Below are positions 45,594 to 54,618 of a stretch of DNA of 64,000 nt, one piece after another (within the stretch, counting starts at the first letter, position 1; every line of letters starts with the position of its first letter). The position numbers and the translations under genes were made by a program. The stretch lies in contig NZ_FNQF01000009.1 of assembly GCF_900107595.1 (NCBI RefSeq), forward strand, positions 1 to 64,000. Direction: 5' to 3'. The stretch comes from Psychroflexus halocasei. Lineage in GTDB: Bacteria; Bacteroidota; Bacteroidia; Flavobacteriales; Flavobacteriaceae. The notes beneath the pieces are model-generated. The model was not told the DNA's origin and did no database searches. It was given only the letters and a program-made list of their open reading frames with translations.

Positions 45594-46066
45594 TCACGTG
45601 AGATCTCGATAATCTCAAAAGTAAGTGTGCCATTTGGAACTTTGATTTCAGCGAGGTCGCCTTCTTCTTTACCAAGTAAGCCTTTACCGATAGGAGAGTC
45701 AACAGAAATTTTATTTGACTTTAAATCAGCTTCGCTTTGCGCGACCAATTTATAAGTCATTTCTTGATTTGTCTTTGTGTTTTTAAGCTTCACAGTAGAG
45801 TGAATCAGGATTTTAGAAGTATCCAATTGAGATTCGTCAATGACGCGTGCATTTGAGACAACTTCTTCTAATTTTGAAATTTTCATTTCCAACATACCTT
45901 GTGCTTCTTTTGCAGCATCGTACTCAGCATTTTCACTCAAGTCGCCTTTGTCTCTTGCTTCACCAATTGCTTGTGAAGCTTTAGGCCTTTCAACATCTCT
46001 TAATTGGTCAAGCTCAGCCTTCAGCTTTTTTAAGCCTTCTTCTGAATAATAAGAAACTTTACTCAT
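45590..46066 (-). CDS. greA: transcription elongation factor GreA
   Basis: A 158-residue GreA of standard length. An N-terminal coiled coil (about 1-75) carries the acidic tip motif DLSENAEYDAAKEAQ, whose Asp and Glu coordinate the Mg2+ in the polymerase secondary channel; the C-terminal FKBP-like domain ends VPNGTLTFEIIEIS. It rescues backtracked RNA polymerase by stimulating transcript cleavage. Its leader has a hairpin followed by T7 between promoter and start, like an attenuator. Confidence 0.97.
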   Translation of the reverse strand: MSKVSYYSEEGLKKLKAELDQLRDVERPKASQAIGEARDKGDLSENAEYDAAKEAQGMLEMKISKLEEVVSNARVIDESQLDTSKILIHSTVKLKNTKTNQEMTYKLVAQSEADLKSNKISVDSPIGKGLLGKEEGDLAEIKVPNGTLTFEIIEISRD

Positions 46067-46084
46067 AATCTTAGATTTATATCA

Positions 46085-46115
46085 TAAAAAAAGAATCCCG
46101 CTTTTACGAGATTCT
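46085..46115 (-). terminator. attenuator-like hairpin in the greA leader
   Basis: On the minus strand AGAATCTCG and CGGGATTCT form a nine-pair stem (one G-U) with a six-base loop, followed by seven T, 18 bases before greA's ATG. It begins at the predicted transcription start, so a short terminated RNA of roughly 30 nt is possible. Confidence 0.6.
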
Positions 46116-46121
46116 AAGTTA

Positions 46122-46152
46122 CAAATGTAATAATTTTACAGATTGAAATCAA
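46122..46152 (-). promoter_or_regulatory. promoter of greA
   Basis: On the minus strand TTG (46150-46152), 20 bases, then TACATTTG (46122-46129) fit the flavobacterial consensus. The leader of about 50 bases contains a terminator-like hairpin. Confidence 0.6.
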
Positions 46153-46164
46153 TAGTTTTAAGTT

Positions 46165-46599
46165 ATGTTTAAAAAAGTCCTCCTGATATTTAGCTTGTTA
46201 ATTGCTTTGACTTCTTGTGAATCAGATGATGAAAGAAGAAACAATCCTAATTTGGTTGATCTAAATGTTGACCTGCAAATCAGCTTAAATTTACCCCAAT
46301 TTATCGATCTTAATTATCCAGGGAATGCTGTTTATGTGGGAACTCAAGGCAACCTTGGAATTATTATTGTCAATACTGGTAATGACTTTTTAGCTTGGGA
46401 TGCTGCTGATCCAAATTTATTGCCAAATCAGAATTGTGCACGATTAGAAATTAATGGTTTGAATGCCGAATCAGAGTGTGAGCAACTTAATGTTTACAGT
46501 CTTGCGACTGGACAACCAATTTCTGGTGAAAACCTCATCTATCCGCTTTATCAATACAGAGTGGTTCAATCAGGTGATATTATTCAGATTTATAATTAA
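46165..46599 (+). CDS. hypothetical lipoprotein with a Rieske-like fold lacking cluster ligands
   Basis: A 144-residue lipoprotein (lipobox LTSC, C18). The second half resembles small Rieske-type proteins in strand order (DFLAWDAADPNL, C..C spacing, YPLYQYRVVQSGDIIQIY), but the Cys-His pairs that bind the 2Fe-2S cluster are absent. This is my reading of weak similarity. It is divergent from greA, and its 3' end overlaps the ABC ATPase by 20 bases, convergently. Confidence 0.5.
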   Translation: MFKKVLLIFSLLIALTSCESDDERRNNPNLVDLNVDLQISLNLPQFIDLNYPGNAVYVGTQGNLGIIIVNTGNDFLAWDAADPNLLPNQNCARLEINGLNAESECEQLNVYSLATGQPISGENLIYPLYQYRVVQSGDIIQIYN

Positions 46600-47551
46600 G
46601 TCTATTATTTATTTTTTCAAGATCAAAATGAAATTTGATTTGATTTGTAGTCGGTTTTTCAACTGAGTTGATGATGATTTCTTCGCCTTTGTATTTTGCA
46701 ATAATCATGTAATGCTGACCTTTAAAATAGATATTTAAAACGTCAGCTTCTTCAGTGGCATTTTCAGATATTTTAATTTCTTCAGGATAAATAATGGTTT
46801 TTTCACTTGAAGGCTTGATCTCAGGAATCATGAGTTGATTGACCTCTCCAAAAAGCGAAGCGCAGTACATGTTTTTAGGTTTGGTATAAACGGCTTCCGC
46901 TTTTCTGTAATCTATTTGTTTGCCGTTTTTTAAAATCATAATGCTATCTGCAAAACCTAGTACATCATCCATGTCGTGTGTGGCAACAATCAGGCTGATA
47001 TTTTCTTTTTTGAGATATGAAAAAATCTCTCTTCTCAGTTTATGTTTTTTAAATTGATCAATATGGCTGAAAGGTTCGTCAAATAAAATCAGCTGAGGTT
47101 TTTTGGCTAAAGCACGACCGATGGCAACACGCTGTTTTTGTCCGCCACTCAAGTTTTTCACCATTTTATCTTTTAAATCTTTAAGTTCTAAAAGTTGAAG
47201 AAGTTCATCAGTTTTCTGCTGACTTTCCTCTGGAAATTGACGTGAGAGATGTTTTTTTATGTTTTCTTCAACACTGATGTATGGCATCAAATCAAACTCT
47301 TGCGCAAGATATTTGAAATGTTCATAACCGGGAATTAAATTGTATTTCGGTCCTTTAATTTCATCTTTTCTCCAAAAAATTTGCCCTTCTTTTAAATCAT
47401 AAAGTCCAAAAATAGATTTGAGAAGTGTGCTTTTACCGCAACCGCTTTCGCCAATAATCGCAGTAAATTCTCCAGGTTGAACTTCAAAATTGATATTTTT
47501 CACACCTTCAGAAGCATTGTGAAGGTAGGTCAGGTTTTTAACTTTTAACAT
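46580..47551 (-). CDS. orphan ABC transporter ATP-binding protein
   Basis: A 323-residue ABC ATPase with Walker A GESGCGKST, signature LSGGQKQRVAIGRA, Walker B LILFDEPFSHID and the HD switch ATHDMDD. A C-terminal part (about 235-323) resembles the OB-like regulatory domain of PotA/FbpC-type ATPases. No permease or binding protein is adjacent, so partners lie elsewhere or it acts alone. A CATCTTTG box close to the -7 consensus lies just upstream. The downstream end overlaps the convergent lipoprotein gene by 20 bases. Confidence 0.85.
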   Translation of the reverse strand: MLKVKNLTYLHNASEGVKNINFEVQPGEFTAIIGESGCGKSTLLKSIFGLYDLKEGQIFWRKDEIKGPKYNLIPGYEHFKYLAQEFDLMPYISVEENIKKHLSRQFPEESQQKTDELLQLLELKDLKDKMVKNLSGGQKQRVAIGRALAKKPQLILFDEPFSHIDQFKKHKLRREIFSYLKKENISLIVATHDMDDVLGFADSIMILKNGKQIDYRKAEAVYTKPKNMYCASLFGEVNQLMIPEIKPSSEKTIIYPEEIKISENATEEADVLNIYFKGQHYMIIAKYKGEEIIINSVEKPTTNQIKFHFDLEKINNRLNYKSE

Positions 47552-47566
47552 GATACAAAGATGAAT

Positions 47567-47598
47567 AAAAAAATCCTGATGAGATATCAGGATTTTTG
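47567..47598 (-). terminator. terminator after the M36 peptidase
   Basis: AAATCCTGAT and ATCAGGATTT form a hairpin with a five-base loop, followed on the minus strand by a T run. It lies between the peptidase stop (47619) and the ABC ATPase start (47551). Confidence 0.8.
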
Positions 47599-47618
47599 AG
47601 AATTAATATTTTAGATTG

Positions 47619-50222
47619 TTATTGAACAATCAATTTTTCTGTTGTTGTTTTTAAGCCATTATTCATCTTTACAAAATAAACGCCGCTCGATAAATGACTG
47701 ACATCAATAACTTGATTTTCTGAAGTTTCTTGAGAAAGAATTTCGCGTCCATTGATATCGTAGATCTGAACATTAACTTTTTCAAAATTCAATTGACCAA
47801 AATCTATTTCAAAGTGACTTTGAGTTGGATTAGGGAAAATCTTAAAATCAGATTTATTAAAACTTTCATTATTTAAAGTACAATTTAGTAGATCAGAAGG
47901 TGGTAAATCAAAAGCTTCAGTTTGATCATATCTACTGTATGCAGAACCTTGGTTAGCGCTATAACCTAAACCACGACGTGCAAAAACTTCCCAAATTAAA
48001 CATTGATTTGCGCCGTTGTTAATCAGTTGGTCTGCTTGTAAAATAGCATCACGTCCGTCAATAAAACCAGGGTCACAAGATTGTAGTTTTAAACCATCAA
48101 TCACAAGTTGCATTACTTTATTGTTACCGCCATCACCATTGTATAAATCTGGATCATAACCGTAAACATCGATAAATTCCCAAGTTAAATCCCAAAGCAT
48201 TGTTGCCCAAACAAATCCAATGCCGTGAGGTGCAGAGAGCTGATAGTTGTTCGTTAAATCATAAGTTGCAGGATTAACACTCATATTCGTCGTGTAAGGA
48301 AAAGGACGAATTCCAGAACCTGAAATATCTTGGTTAACAGCAAAAGTTCCGTAGCCACGAGCATCTGTGCTTTGGTCACCTTCATTCATTGTCATGATAA
48401 GTCCGATCCAGTCGCTCCAGCCTTCACCCATTTGTTCGTCATTAAAAAGACAATTGACGTCAGCTTTTCCACCAGTCAGTCTGCTTGAAATACCATGGCC
48501 ATATTCATGAGCAATAATGCCATTATCAAAATCTCCATCAATTTTAAATGGACCATTATTTGCGATGCTGGTTGTTATTGTTTCATTGTTTTCAAGAGCA
48601 GAAATTAAATTTTGCCCATCATATTGAGTGATCATTAATGATGGAATGCTAATTGAAGTATTTTCTCCGCCCATTCTGATAGGTTGTCCAGCTTCATTAT
48701 TGACAACAATCACAGCAATGGCGCCTGCGTTTTGGGCATTCATAACTTTGTCAGTAAAGCTGCAATTTCCTCGCTTAATAACAGCAATTTTTCCATCAAT
48801 TTCAGCTGGATTGGTTAAGTTATTACAAGCTTCATAATCATTAAAGCTAGTAAAGTCTTCAGCTAAAACAAGATTAGCGATTAAAGCTTCAGTTGTTAAT
48901 GCTGGACCAAATCCAGCTTCGACACCATAATATTCTCCTGAAGCGCTCGAATTTATGATGTTTATTTGTGGTAAAGGCTGGCCTGTTGTTGCCCATAAAA
49001 ACATTTGCATTCTTGGGCTGTAACCATCTGGTGGCGTACCAAAGTTTGCGTTATTAATACCGCTGCCATCTTGCGCATCAGCATAAACTGGGTCATTTTC
49101 GTAGAGCGAAGATGCTTCATAATTTTTCTGTTGAAAGTTGCCAGCTTCTTCATCAAAACCGTAGGCAAACCATAGGTCGTGCATCATATTATTACGAACA
49201 AAAAGGTTTGTAATTGCTGCATCTTCATTAACCACTGCAGGCTGGTTTTCTTGAAAAGGGAAATCAAAATTAAGATTAGTGCCTCCGTCAGGTGAGTAGC
49301 CAGGAGAATCATTTCCAGCTCTATCCTCATGAGCATAGACATTATTTCCTCTCGTAATTGTGTATTCTGCACCTTCAATGCCATCTGTATCATGCCAGCC
49401 ATAAGGAGAAGCAATCACGTTAGCAGGATTAATTAATAAAGATGTTTCTCCATGATTAGGTGACTCGACAGTAATGTCGAAAGCGCGATATTGAGCATTG
49501 TCACTTAAAGTGGACTGCTGAAATAAAACAGATCTTTTCTGTTGAATTTTTTTATATTGCTTTAAACCTAAAAATTTTTGATGATTATGATTTTCAAAAT
49601 TACAGCTGAGTAGCCAATCGTTCTGATCGATGATTTCTCCTGAGCTAGCATCTAATCTAAAACTCCACCAGTGTTCAGTATTTTTAAGATAGATACTGAT
49701 ATCCCAAGCTAAAACAAGTGCATTATCAATTTCTTGATAAACCAACTGAGCAAGAATTTTTTCATGTGAAATCGAGTTGTTTTCTAATTCGTAAGAATTC
49801 TTAGTTTTACTCTCAATAATTCTAGTTTCAGAATTCTTATCTAATTGAAAATAATTAGCAGCAATATTGATAGCTTCTTTGACATCAAGACTTGCAGATG
49901 TGTTTGAAATTTTATCGTTGAGACTTGAAGTGAAATTGTGACTTTGTAAAGAAACTTCTTGATTTTTGACTAAAAAAGTACCAATTGCATTGTAAATAGG
50001 AACCCCATTTAAACTTTGTTGTATATAAATTAAATCGGCATCAAGACTTTCAGAGAAATGCTGACTGCTTAATTGCAATTGATCAACATCTTTAAAATCT
50101 AATCCTTCAGTTGAAGCATTGCGCTTAAGATAATCTTTGATAAATTGTGAGTTGTTCTGAGCAAAAAGGCTTGACGATATGATCATCAAGCCTAATGTGA
50201 AAAGTAAAGTTTTAAACTTCAT
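47619..50222 (-). CDS. secreted M36 (fungalysin) metallopeptidase with PA domain and T9SS sorting domain
   Basis: About 867 residues. The signal peptide MKFKTLLFTLGLMIISSSLFAQ fixes the start at the ATG at 50222; the upstream extension begins with TTG. Order: FTP-like propeptide (about 25-200), M36 catalytic domain interrupted by a protease-associated domain (about 430-550), zinc motif HEYGH at about 572-576 with the third ligand Glu in GEGWSDW (about 600), then a C-terminal T9SS type A sorting domain (IFPNPTQSHFEIDF to EKLIVQ). It is exported through SprA and probably digests extracellular protein. Confidence 0.92.
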   Translation of the reverse strand: MKFKTLLFTLGLMIISSSLFAQNNSQFIKDYLKRNASTEGLDFKDVDQLQLSSQHFSESLDADLIYIQQSLNGVPIYNAIGTFLVKNQEVSLQSHNFTSSLNDKISNTSASLDVKEAINIAANYFQLDKNSETRIIESKTKNSYELENNSISHEKILAQLVYQEIDNALVLAWDISIYLKNTEHWWSFRLDASSGEIIDQNDWLLSCNFENHNHQKFLGLKQYKKIQQKRSVLFQQSTLSDNAQYRAFDITVESPNHGETSLLINPANVIASPYGWHDTDGIEGAEYTITRGNNVYAHEDRAGNDSPGYSPDGGTNLNFDFPFQENQPAVVNEDAAITNLFVRNNMMHDLWFAYGFDEEAGNFQQKNYEASSLYENDPVYADAQDGSGINNANFGTPPDGYSPRMQMFLWATTGQPLPQINIINSSASGEYYGVEAGFGPALTTEALIANLVLAEDFTSFNDYEACNNLTNPAEIDGKIAVIKRGNCSFTDKVMNAQNAGAIAVIVVNNEAGQPIRMGGENTSISIPSLMITQYDGQNLISALENNETITTSIANNGPFKIDGDFDNGIIAHEYGHGISSRLTGGKADVNCLFNDEQMGEGWSDWIGLIMTMNEGDQSTDARGYGTFAVNQDISGSGIRPFPYTTNMSVNPATYDLTNNYQLSAPHGIGFVWATMLWDLTWEFIDVYGYDPDLYNGDGGNNKVMQLVIDGLKLQSCDPGFIDGRDAILQADQLINNGANQCLIWEVFARRGLGYSANQGSAYSRYDQTEAFDLPPSDLLNCTLNNESFNKSDFKIFPNPTQSHFEIDFGQLNFEKVNVQIYDINGREILSQETSENQVIDVSHLSSGVYFVKMNNGLKTTTEKLIVQ

Positions 50223-50287
50223 TAAATTTGATTTTTTCTGCAAAATAAGTCGAATTTAATGAAAGACTGATTTAACCCATGTTAAAA

Positions 50288-51652
50288 TTATTTCAGGTTA
50301 TGTGGGTTATAGCCAAGATATTCGGTTTGTGTTTCTGTGAACTCAATACCATGTTCTTCTAATTCTTTCAAAATAGGTTTATAAATCTCAGGATAAATTG
50401 GTCTGAGAACACCAGGTCTAGTAATTTCTTTTTTGATCATTTTTATAATCGCAATTCCTAATGGTAGACCAACAGTTCGAGACATGGCTGTAAATGTTTG
50501 ATCTTCACCAATGCTCACCATTGTTGAGTCAATTTGTTTTTTTTGACCATCGAGTTCATACCCAAATTTATGATACATCACAATCATATCTTTGTCATCA
50601 GGTTTTAGCATCCATTTTTCTTCAAGAATTGATTGTAGAGCTTGTGCTGGCGTTGCGTTTTTGATACCGATTGTTTTTTTGTTGTTGAAAATATCTAGAT
50701 CTAAAAGTTTCTCCCAAAGCAAATCATCTTGATCGATTTTTAGACTGTGTCGCAGTTTTAATTCAACAGAATCTGTTGGTGAGTAAGGCAAAAATGTATT
50801 GAAAAACTCACGATAAGTCATGTGTTCTGAATCTTCTAAAGTGTAAGTATCGTCAGTTACACCAAGTTGAACAAATACATTCCAAGCTTTACTAAATCCG
50901 ACACGGCGCAGCGTTCCTCTATATAAAGTTGGTATATCTTCGATGCCGTAAACTTCACGGTAAGCTAATGAGTTTCTGTTGGCTAAACCTTCAAATTGTC
51001 CATAGCCAGGAACCTCTAAAAATTCGGTTCTTCTAAATAAACGTTGATAAGGAATGTATTTGTATTTGCCTTCTTGTATAAATTTAGCAGGACCGCCTTG
51101 TCCGGCGACGACAACATTTCTGGGATTCCATGTAAATTTATAATTCCAAAGGTTATCATCGCTTTCAGGAGCGACCAATCCGCCGGTGAAAGATTCGAAA
51201 AGAATAAGTTTACCGCCCTTATCTCTGATTTCATCGATCACCTTCATGGCGCTCATGTGGTCAACACCAGGATCGACACCAATTTCGTTCATGAAAGTCA
51301 AGCCTTTCGTTTTAACTTCTTCGTCAAGCGCAGCCATTTCATCAGAAACATAAGAAGCTGTTGCCATATTTTTACCAAAATTGACACAATCTTTGGCAAC
51401 CTCAATATGGAATCTTGCAGGAAGCATTGAGACAACCATATCGGCTGCTTTTATTTGCTTCTGTCGTTCCTCTGTGTTAAATATATCGAGTTCAATTGCT
51501 TTTGTTGATGGATATGCCGCTGATTTTTTGGCAGCTTGCATATCTTTGTCAGCGATTAAAATTTGTAAGTTATTTTCTTGAGCGTTTGCATCTAAATATC
51601 TGACAAGTGCAGATGCCGATTTACCAGCTCCAATGATTAATAATTTAGTCAT
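50288..51652 (-). CDS. saccharopine dehydrogenase-family oxidoreductase
   Basis: A 454-residue protein: an N-terminal Rossmann domain (LLIIGAGKSASALVRYL), the catalytic region MNEIGVDPGVDHMSAMKVID typical of saccharopine reductase/dehydrogenase (Lys9-type), and the C-terminal saccharopine dehydrogenase domain. In flavobacteria such proteins are annotated as saccharopine dehydrogenase C-terminal domain proteins; they may act in lysine catabolism or another carboxy-amine reaction. It is divergent from the DUF423 gene, with a 61-base gap. Confidence 0.85.
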   Translation of the reverse strand: MTKLLIIGAGKSASALVRYLDANAQENNLQILIADKDMQAAKKSAAYPSTKAIELDIFNTEERQKQIKAADMVVSMLPARFHIEVAKDCVNFGKNMATASYVSDEMAALDEEVKTKGLTFMNEIGVDPGVDHMSAMKVIDEIRDKGGKLILFESFTGGLVAPESDDNLWNYKFTWNPRNVVVAGQGGPAKFIQEGKYKYIPYQRLFRRTEFLEVPGYGQFEGLANRNSLAYREVYGIEDIPTLYRGTLRRVGFSKAWNVFVQLGVTDDTYTLEDSEHMTYREFFNTFLPYSPTDSVELKLRHSLKIDQDDLLWEKLLDLDIFNNKKTIGIKNATPAQALQSILEEKWMLKPDDKDMIVMYHKFGYELDGQKKQIDSTMVSIGEDQTFTAMSRTVGLPLGIAIIKMIKKEITRPGVLRPIYPEIYKPILKELEEHGIEFTETQTEYLGYNPHNLK

Positions 51653-51713
51653 AGTGTAAATAAATTAGTAAATATTAGTTTAATTGGCACGAATGTAATT
51701 AAATAAGTTTAAA

Positions 51714-52100
51714 ATGAGCAAGAAGCTATTAGGTTTAGGATTAGGACTCGGTGGAGTCGCAATTATTTTAGGTGCTTTTGCATCGCATGGTTTAACAAAA
51801 CACTTAACTGAGAGTCAAATCCTTACTTTTGAAACAGGTGTTCGATACCAAATGTATCAAGCTTTTTTTTTGATTTTAATGAGCTTTGTTAAGGAGTTGA
51901 ATTCAAAATCGAAATCTGTTGTCTTGTGGCTAAATGTTTTTGGGGTTTTGTTTTTCTCAGGTTCAATTTACGGCCTATCAACAAATACGTTATCAAGCTT
52001 TGATTTTACTAAAATTGCATTGATAACTCCTTTAGGAGGAAGCCTTCTTATTTTCTCTTGGTTTTATGTTTTATTTATTGTTTTTAAAAATAGAAAATAA
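51714..52100 (+). CDS. DUF423 membrane protein
   Basis: A 128-residue protein with four transmembrane helices. LGGVAIILGAFASHGLTKHL and FETGVRYQMYQAFFLI are the diagnostic DUF423 segments, and the FSGSIYGLS and TPLGGSLLIFSW helices follow. Function unknown. It stands alone before pckA, with a 74-base gap containing a palindrome. Confidence 0.88.
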   Translation: MSKKLLGLGLGLGGVAIILGAFASHGLTKHLTESQILTFETGVRYQMYQAFFLILMSFVKELNSKSKSVVLWLNVFGVLFFSGSIYGLSTNTLSSFDFTKIALITPLGGSLLIFSWFYVLFIVFKNRK

Positions 52101-52113
52101 TAGAAATACTACT

Positions 52114-52133
52114 CACTTATTTGGAAATAAGTG
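52114..52133. promoter_or_regulatory. 20-base palindrome upstream of pckA
   Basis: CACTTATTT and AAATAAGTG are separated by GG. It sits three bases before the TAAATTTG -7 box (52136-52143), covering the spacer, which is a typical place for a repressor or activator site. It could alternatively end the DUF423 transcript, though no strong T run follows. Confidence 0.5.
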
Positions 52134-52135
52134 TT

Positions 52136-52143
52136 TAAATTTG
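52136..52143 (+). promoter_or_regulatory. -7 promoter box of pckA
   Basis: TAAATTTG matches TAnnTTTG, 31 bases before the pckA ATG at 52175. No TTG is found at the normal -33 position, so an activator may be needed. Confidence 0.45.
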
Positions 52144-52174
52144 TTAGCCAAATGACAATACAACATCATATATT

Positions 52175-53770
52175 ATGCAAAACAAGGATAGTCAAGCGAA
52201 AACAATTTCGCTAAAGTCTTACGGCATTCATTCAGATCAAATTAATTATCAATTATCTTCTGAAGAACTTCACAAAATTACAGTAGAAAAAGGTCAAGGT
52301 CAAACTGTTGATTCAGGCGCTTTAGCTGTTAACACAGGTAAATTTACTGGGCGATCTCCATTAGACCGTTTTATTGTAAAAGATGAAATCACTAAAGATG
52401 AAATTTGGTGGGGCGATATCAATATCCCTTTTGAAGCAGACAAATTTGATAAGCTTTATGATAAAGTCGTCAAATATCTTTCTGATAAAGAAATATTTGT
52501 AAGAGATGCATTTGCTTGTGCAGAAGAAAGCTATAAAGTTAATATTCGCCATATCAATGAATATGCGTGGAGTAACATGTTTACATATAACATGTTTTTA
52601 AGACCAACTGAAGAAGAACTAGAAAACTTTACACCAGAGTGGACGGTAGTTAATGCGCCAGGTTTTCAAGCTGATCCTGAAGTTGATGGGACACGTGACA
52701 AAAACTTTGCAATCTTAAACTTTACTAAAAAGATTGCTTTAATCGGTGGGACTGGATATACTGGAGAGATCAAAAAAGGAATTTTTTCAGCGCTTAACTT
52801 TATTCTGCCAGTAGATAAAAATACATTGCCAATGCACTGTTCAGCAAACTCTGGACAAGATGGCGATACAGCAATTTTCTTTGGGCTTTCTGGGACTGGT
52901 AAAACAACATTGTCTGCAGATCCTGAACGTCAACTTATTGGTGATGATGAGCATGGTTGGACAAATGAAAACATTGTCTTTAACTTTGAAGGTGGCTGCT
53001 ATGCAAAAGTGATTGATCTGACTGAAGAGAAAGAACCTGATATTTATGGCGCGATCAGACCAGGTGCAATTCTAGAAAATGTAACAATCCGAGATGGAAA
53101 AGTAGATTTTGAAGATTCTACGATTACACAAAATACAAGAGTCAGTTACCCAATTTATCATATCAATAACATCATGAAGCCTTCGGTAGGGAAAAATCCT
53201 AAAAATATTTTCTTCCTAACGGCAGATGCTTTTGGTGTGTTGCCTCCGATTAGTAAGTTAACACCAGGTCAAGCAGCTTATCACTTTATCAGTGGTTATA
53301 CTGCAAAAGTAGCAGGAACTGAAGCTGGTATTGATGAGCCTTTACCGAGTTTTTCAGCTTGTTTTGGCGCACCATTTATGCCGTTACATCCAACACGTTA
53401 CGCTGAAATGTTGAGTGCAAAAATGAAAGAAAGCGGAGTTAACGTTTGGTTGGTTAACACAGGTTGGACAGGTGGACCTTACGGCGTCGGATCAAGAATG
53501 AAATTGAAATACACGCGAGAAATGATTTCATCAGCATTAGAAGGTTTACTTGATAATGTTGAGTATGAAACACATGAAGTTTTTGGTTTAAATATGCCTA
53601 AAACATGTGAAAACGTTCCGAATGAAGTGCTTAACCCTAAGTCAACTTGGAGTGATGGAAAAGCATATGATGAGAAGGCAGAAATATTAGCTAAATCATT
53701 CAAGAACAACTTTAAGAAATTTGAAGATTACGCAAATGAAGAAATCATGAATGGAGGACCACTTCATTAA
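52175..53770 (+). CDS. pckA: ATP-dependent phosphoenolpyruvate carboxykinase
   Basis: A 531-residue PckA of normal length. The P-loop GLSGTGKTTLSADP, the GDDEHGW metal-binding motif and FNFEGGCYAK are all intact. It converts oxaloacetate and ATP to PEP and CO2, the entry to gluconeogenesis, and works alongside maeB. The upstream palindrome and weak promoter suggest regulated expression; a strong terminator follows. Confidence 0.97.
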   Translation: MQNKDSQAKTISLKSYGIHSDQINYQLSSEELHKITVEKGQGQTVDSGALAVNTGKFTGRSPLDRFIVKDEITKDEIWWGDINIPFEADKFDKLYDKVVKYLSDKEIFVRDAFACAEESYKVNIRHINEYAWSNMFTYNMFLRPTEEELENFTPEWTVVNAPGFQADPEVDGTRDKNFAILNFTKKIALIGGTGYTGEIKKGIFSALNFILPVDKNTLPMHCSANSGQDGDTAIFFGLSGTGKTTLSADPERQLIGDDEHGWTNENIVFNFEGGCYAKVIDLTEEKEPDIYGAIRPGAILENVTIRDGKVDFEDSTITQNTRVSYPIYHINNIMKPSVGKNPKNIFFLTADAFGVLPPISKLTPGQAAYHFISGYTAKVAGTEAGIDEPLPSFSACFGAPFMPLHPTRYAEMLSAKMKESGVNVWLVNTGWTGGPYGVGSRMKLKYTREMISSALEGLLDNVEYETHEVFGLNMPKTCENVPNEVLNPKSTWSDGKAYDEKAEILAKSFKNNFKKFEDYANEEIMNGGPLH

Positions 53771-53791
53771 TTGATTTTGACATAAGATATT

Positions 53792-53827
53792 AAAAAAGCC
53801 TCTCAAAATATTTTGAGAGGCTTTTTT
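53792..53827. terminator. bidirectional terminator between pckA and hemD
   Basis: GCCTCTCAAAA and its complement form a long hairpin flanked by A6 on one side and T6 on the other, so it can end both the plus-strand pckA and the minus-strand hemD transcripts. Confidence 0.9.
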
Positions 53828-53852
53828 GTATTTTAAAAAATGACAGTAAATT

Positions 53853-54596
53853 TTATTTTTTATCGTCTTTAATATAATTCTCTAAAGCCATTGTCATCGA
53901 TGGAGCTTCTGGTGTTGGTGCTTTAATTTGAACTTTTAAACCGTGTTTTTCAGCCATTTTTAAAGTTGTTTTGCCAAAAGCAGCTATGCGAGTGTCTTTC
54001 TGTTCAAAATCAGGAAAGTTCTCAAAAAGAGATTTGATTCCGCTTGGACTGAAAAAGACAACGACATCATAAAAAACTTCTTTTAAGTGAGATAAATCAC
54101 TTACAACAGTTTTGTAAAAAATACCACGTGTCCAATCCACACCGATTTTGTCGAGTTGTTGAGGGACAACAGGTTTTAAACTATCAGAAGAAGGCAATAA
54201 AAACTTTTCATCTTTATGTTTTTTAATGCTTGCAACTAAATCTTGGAAGTTTCTTTTGCCGACATAAATTTTACGCTTACGGTAAACAACATATTTCTGT
54301 AAATAATACGCAACAGCTTCACTCTGGCAGAAATATTTCATGCTGTCAGGGATTTTGAAACGCATTTCTTCAGCGATTCTAAAGTAATTATCAACAGCAT
54401 TTCTACTTGTTAAGATAATTGCAGTGAAATCATTTAAATCAATTTTTTGCTGACGAACTTCTTTTGATTCAACACCTTCAACGTGAATAAACGGAATAAA
54501 ATCAACTTTTACTTTGAGTTTGTCTTCGAGTTCAGCGTAAGGTGAGTTTTCAACTTTGGGTTCTGGTTGGGAGATGAGAACAGTCTTGACTTTCAT
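53853..54596 (-). CDS. hemD: uroporphyrinogen-III synthase
   Basis: About 247 residues in two HemD-type lobes: KTVLISQPEP, FTAIILTSRNAVDNYF, DVVVFFSPSGIKSLFENF and IAAFGKTTLKMAEKHGL. It closes the tetrapyrrole ring of heme and siroheme synthesis. The frame continues to a GTG at 54617, but the ATG at 54596 fits the family. It is co-transcribed with the DUF4271 gene upstream. Confidence 0.88.
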   Translation of the reverse strand: MKVKTVLISQPEPKVENSPYAELEDKLKVKVDFIPFIHVEGVESKEVRQQKIDLNDFTAIILTSRNAVDNYFRIAEEMRFKIPDSMKYFCQSEAVAYYLQKYVVYRKRKIYVGKRNFQDLVASIKKHKDEKFLLPSSDSLKPVVPQQLDKIGVDWTRGIFYKTVVSDLSHLKEVFYDVVVFFSPSGIKSLFENFPDFEQKDTRIAAFGKTTLKMAEKHGLKVQIKAPTPEAPSMTMALENYIKDDKK

Positions 54597-54618
54597 GTGT
54601 GTTTGGTTTTGAAACACC

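Noticed and set aside
51044-51430. Plus-strand 128-codon frame within the saccharopine dehydrogenase-like gene
   Set aside because: It is a shadow of the conserved Rossmann and catalytic region on the minus strand.
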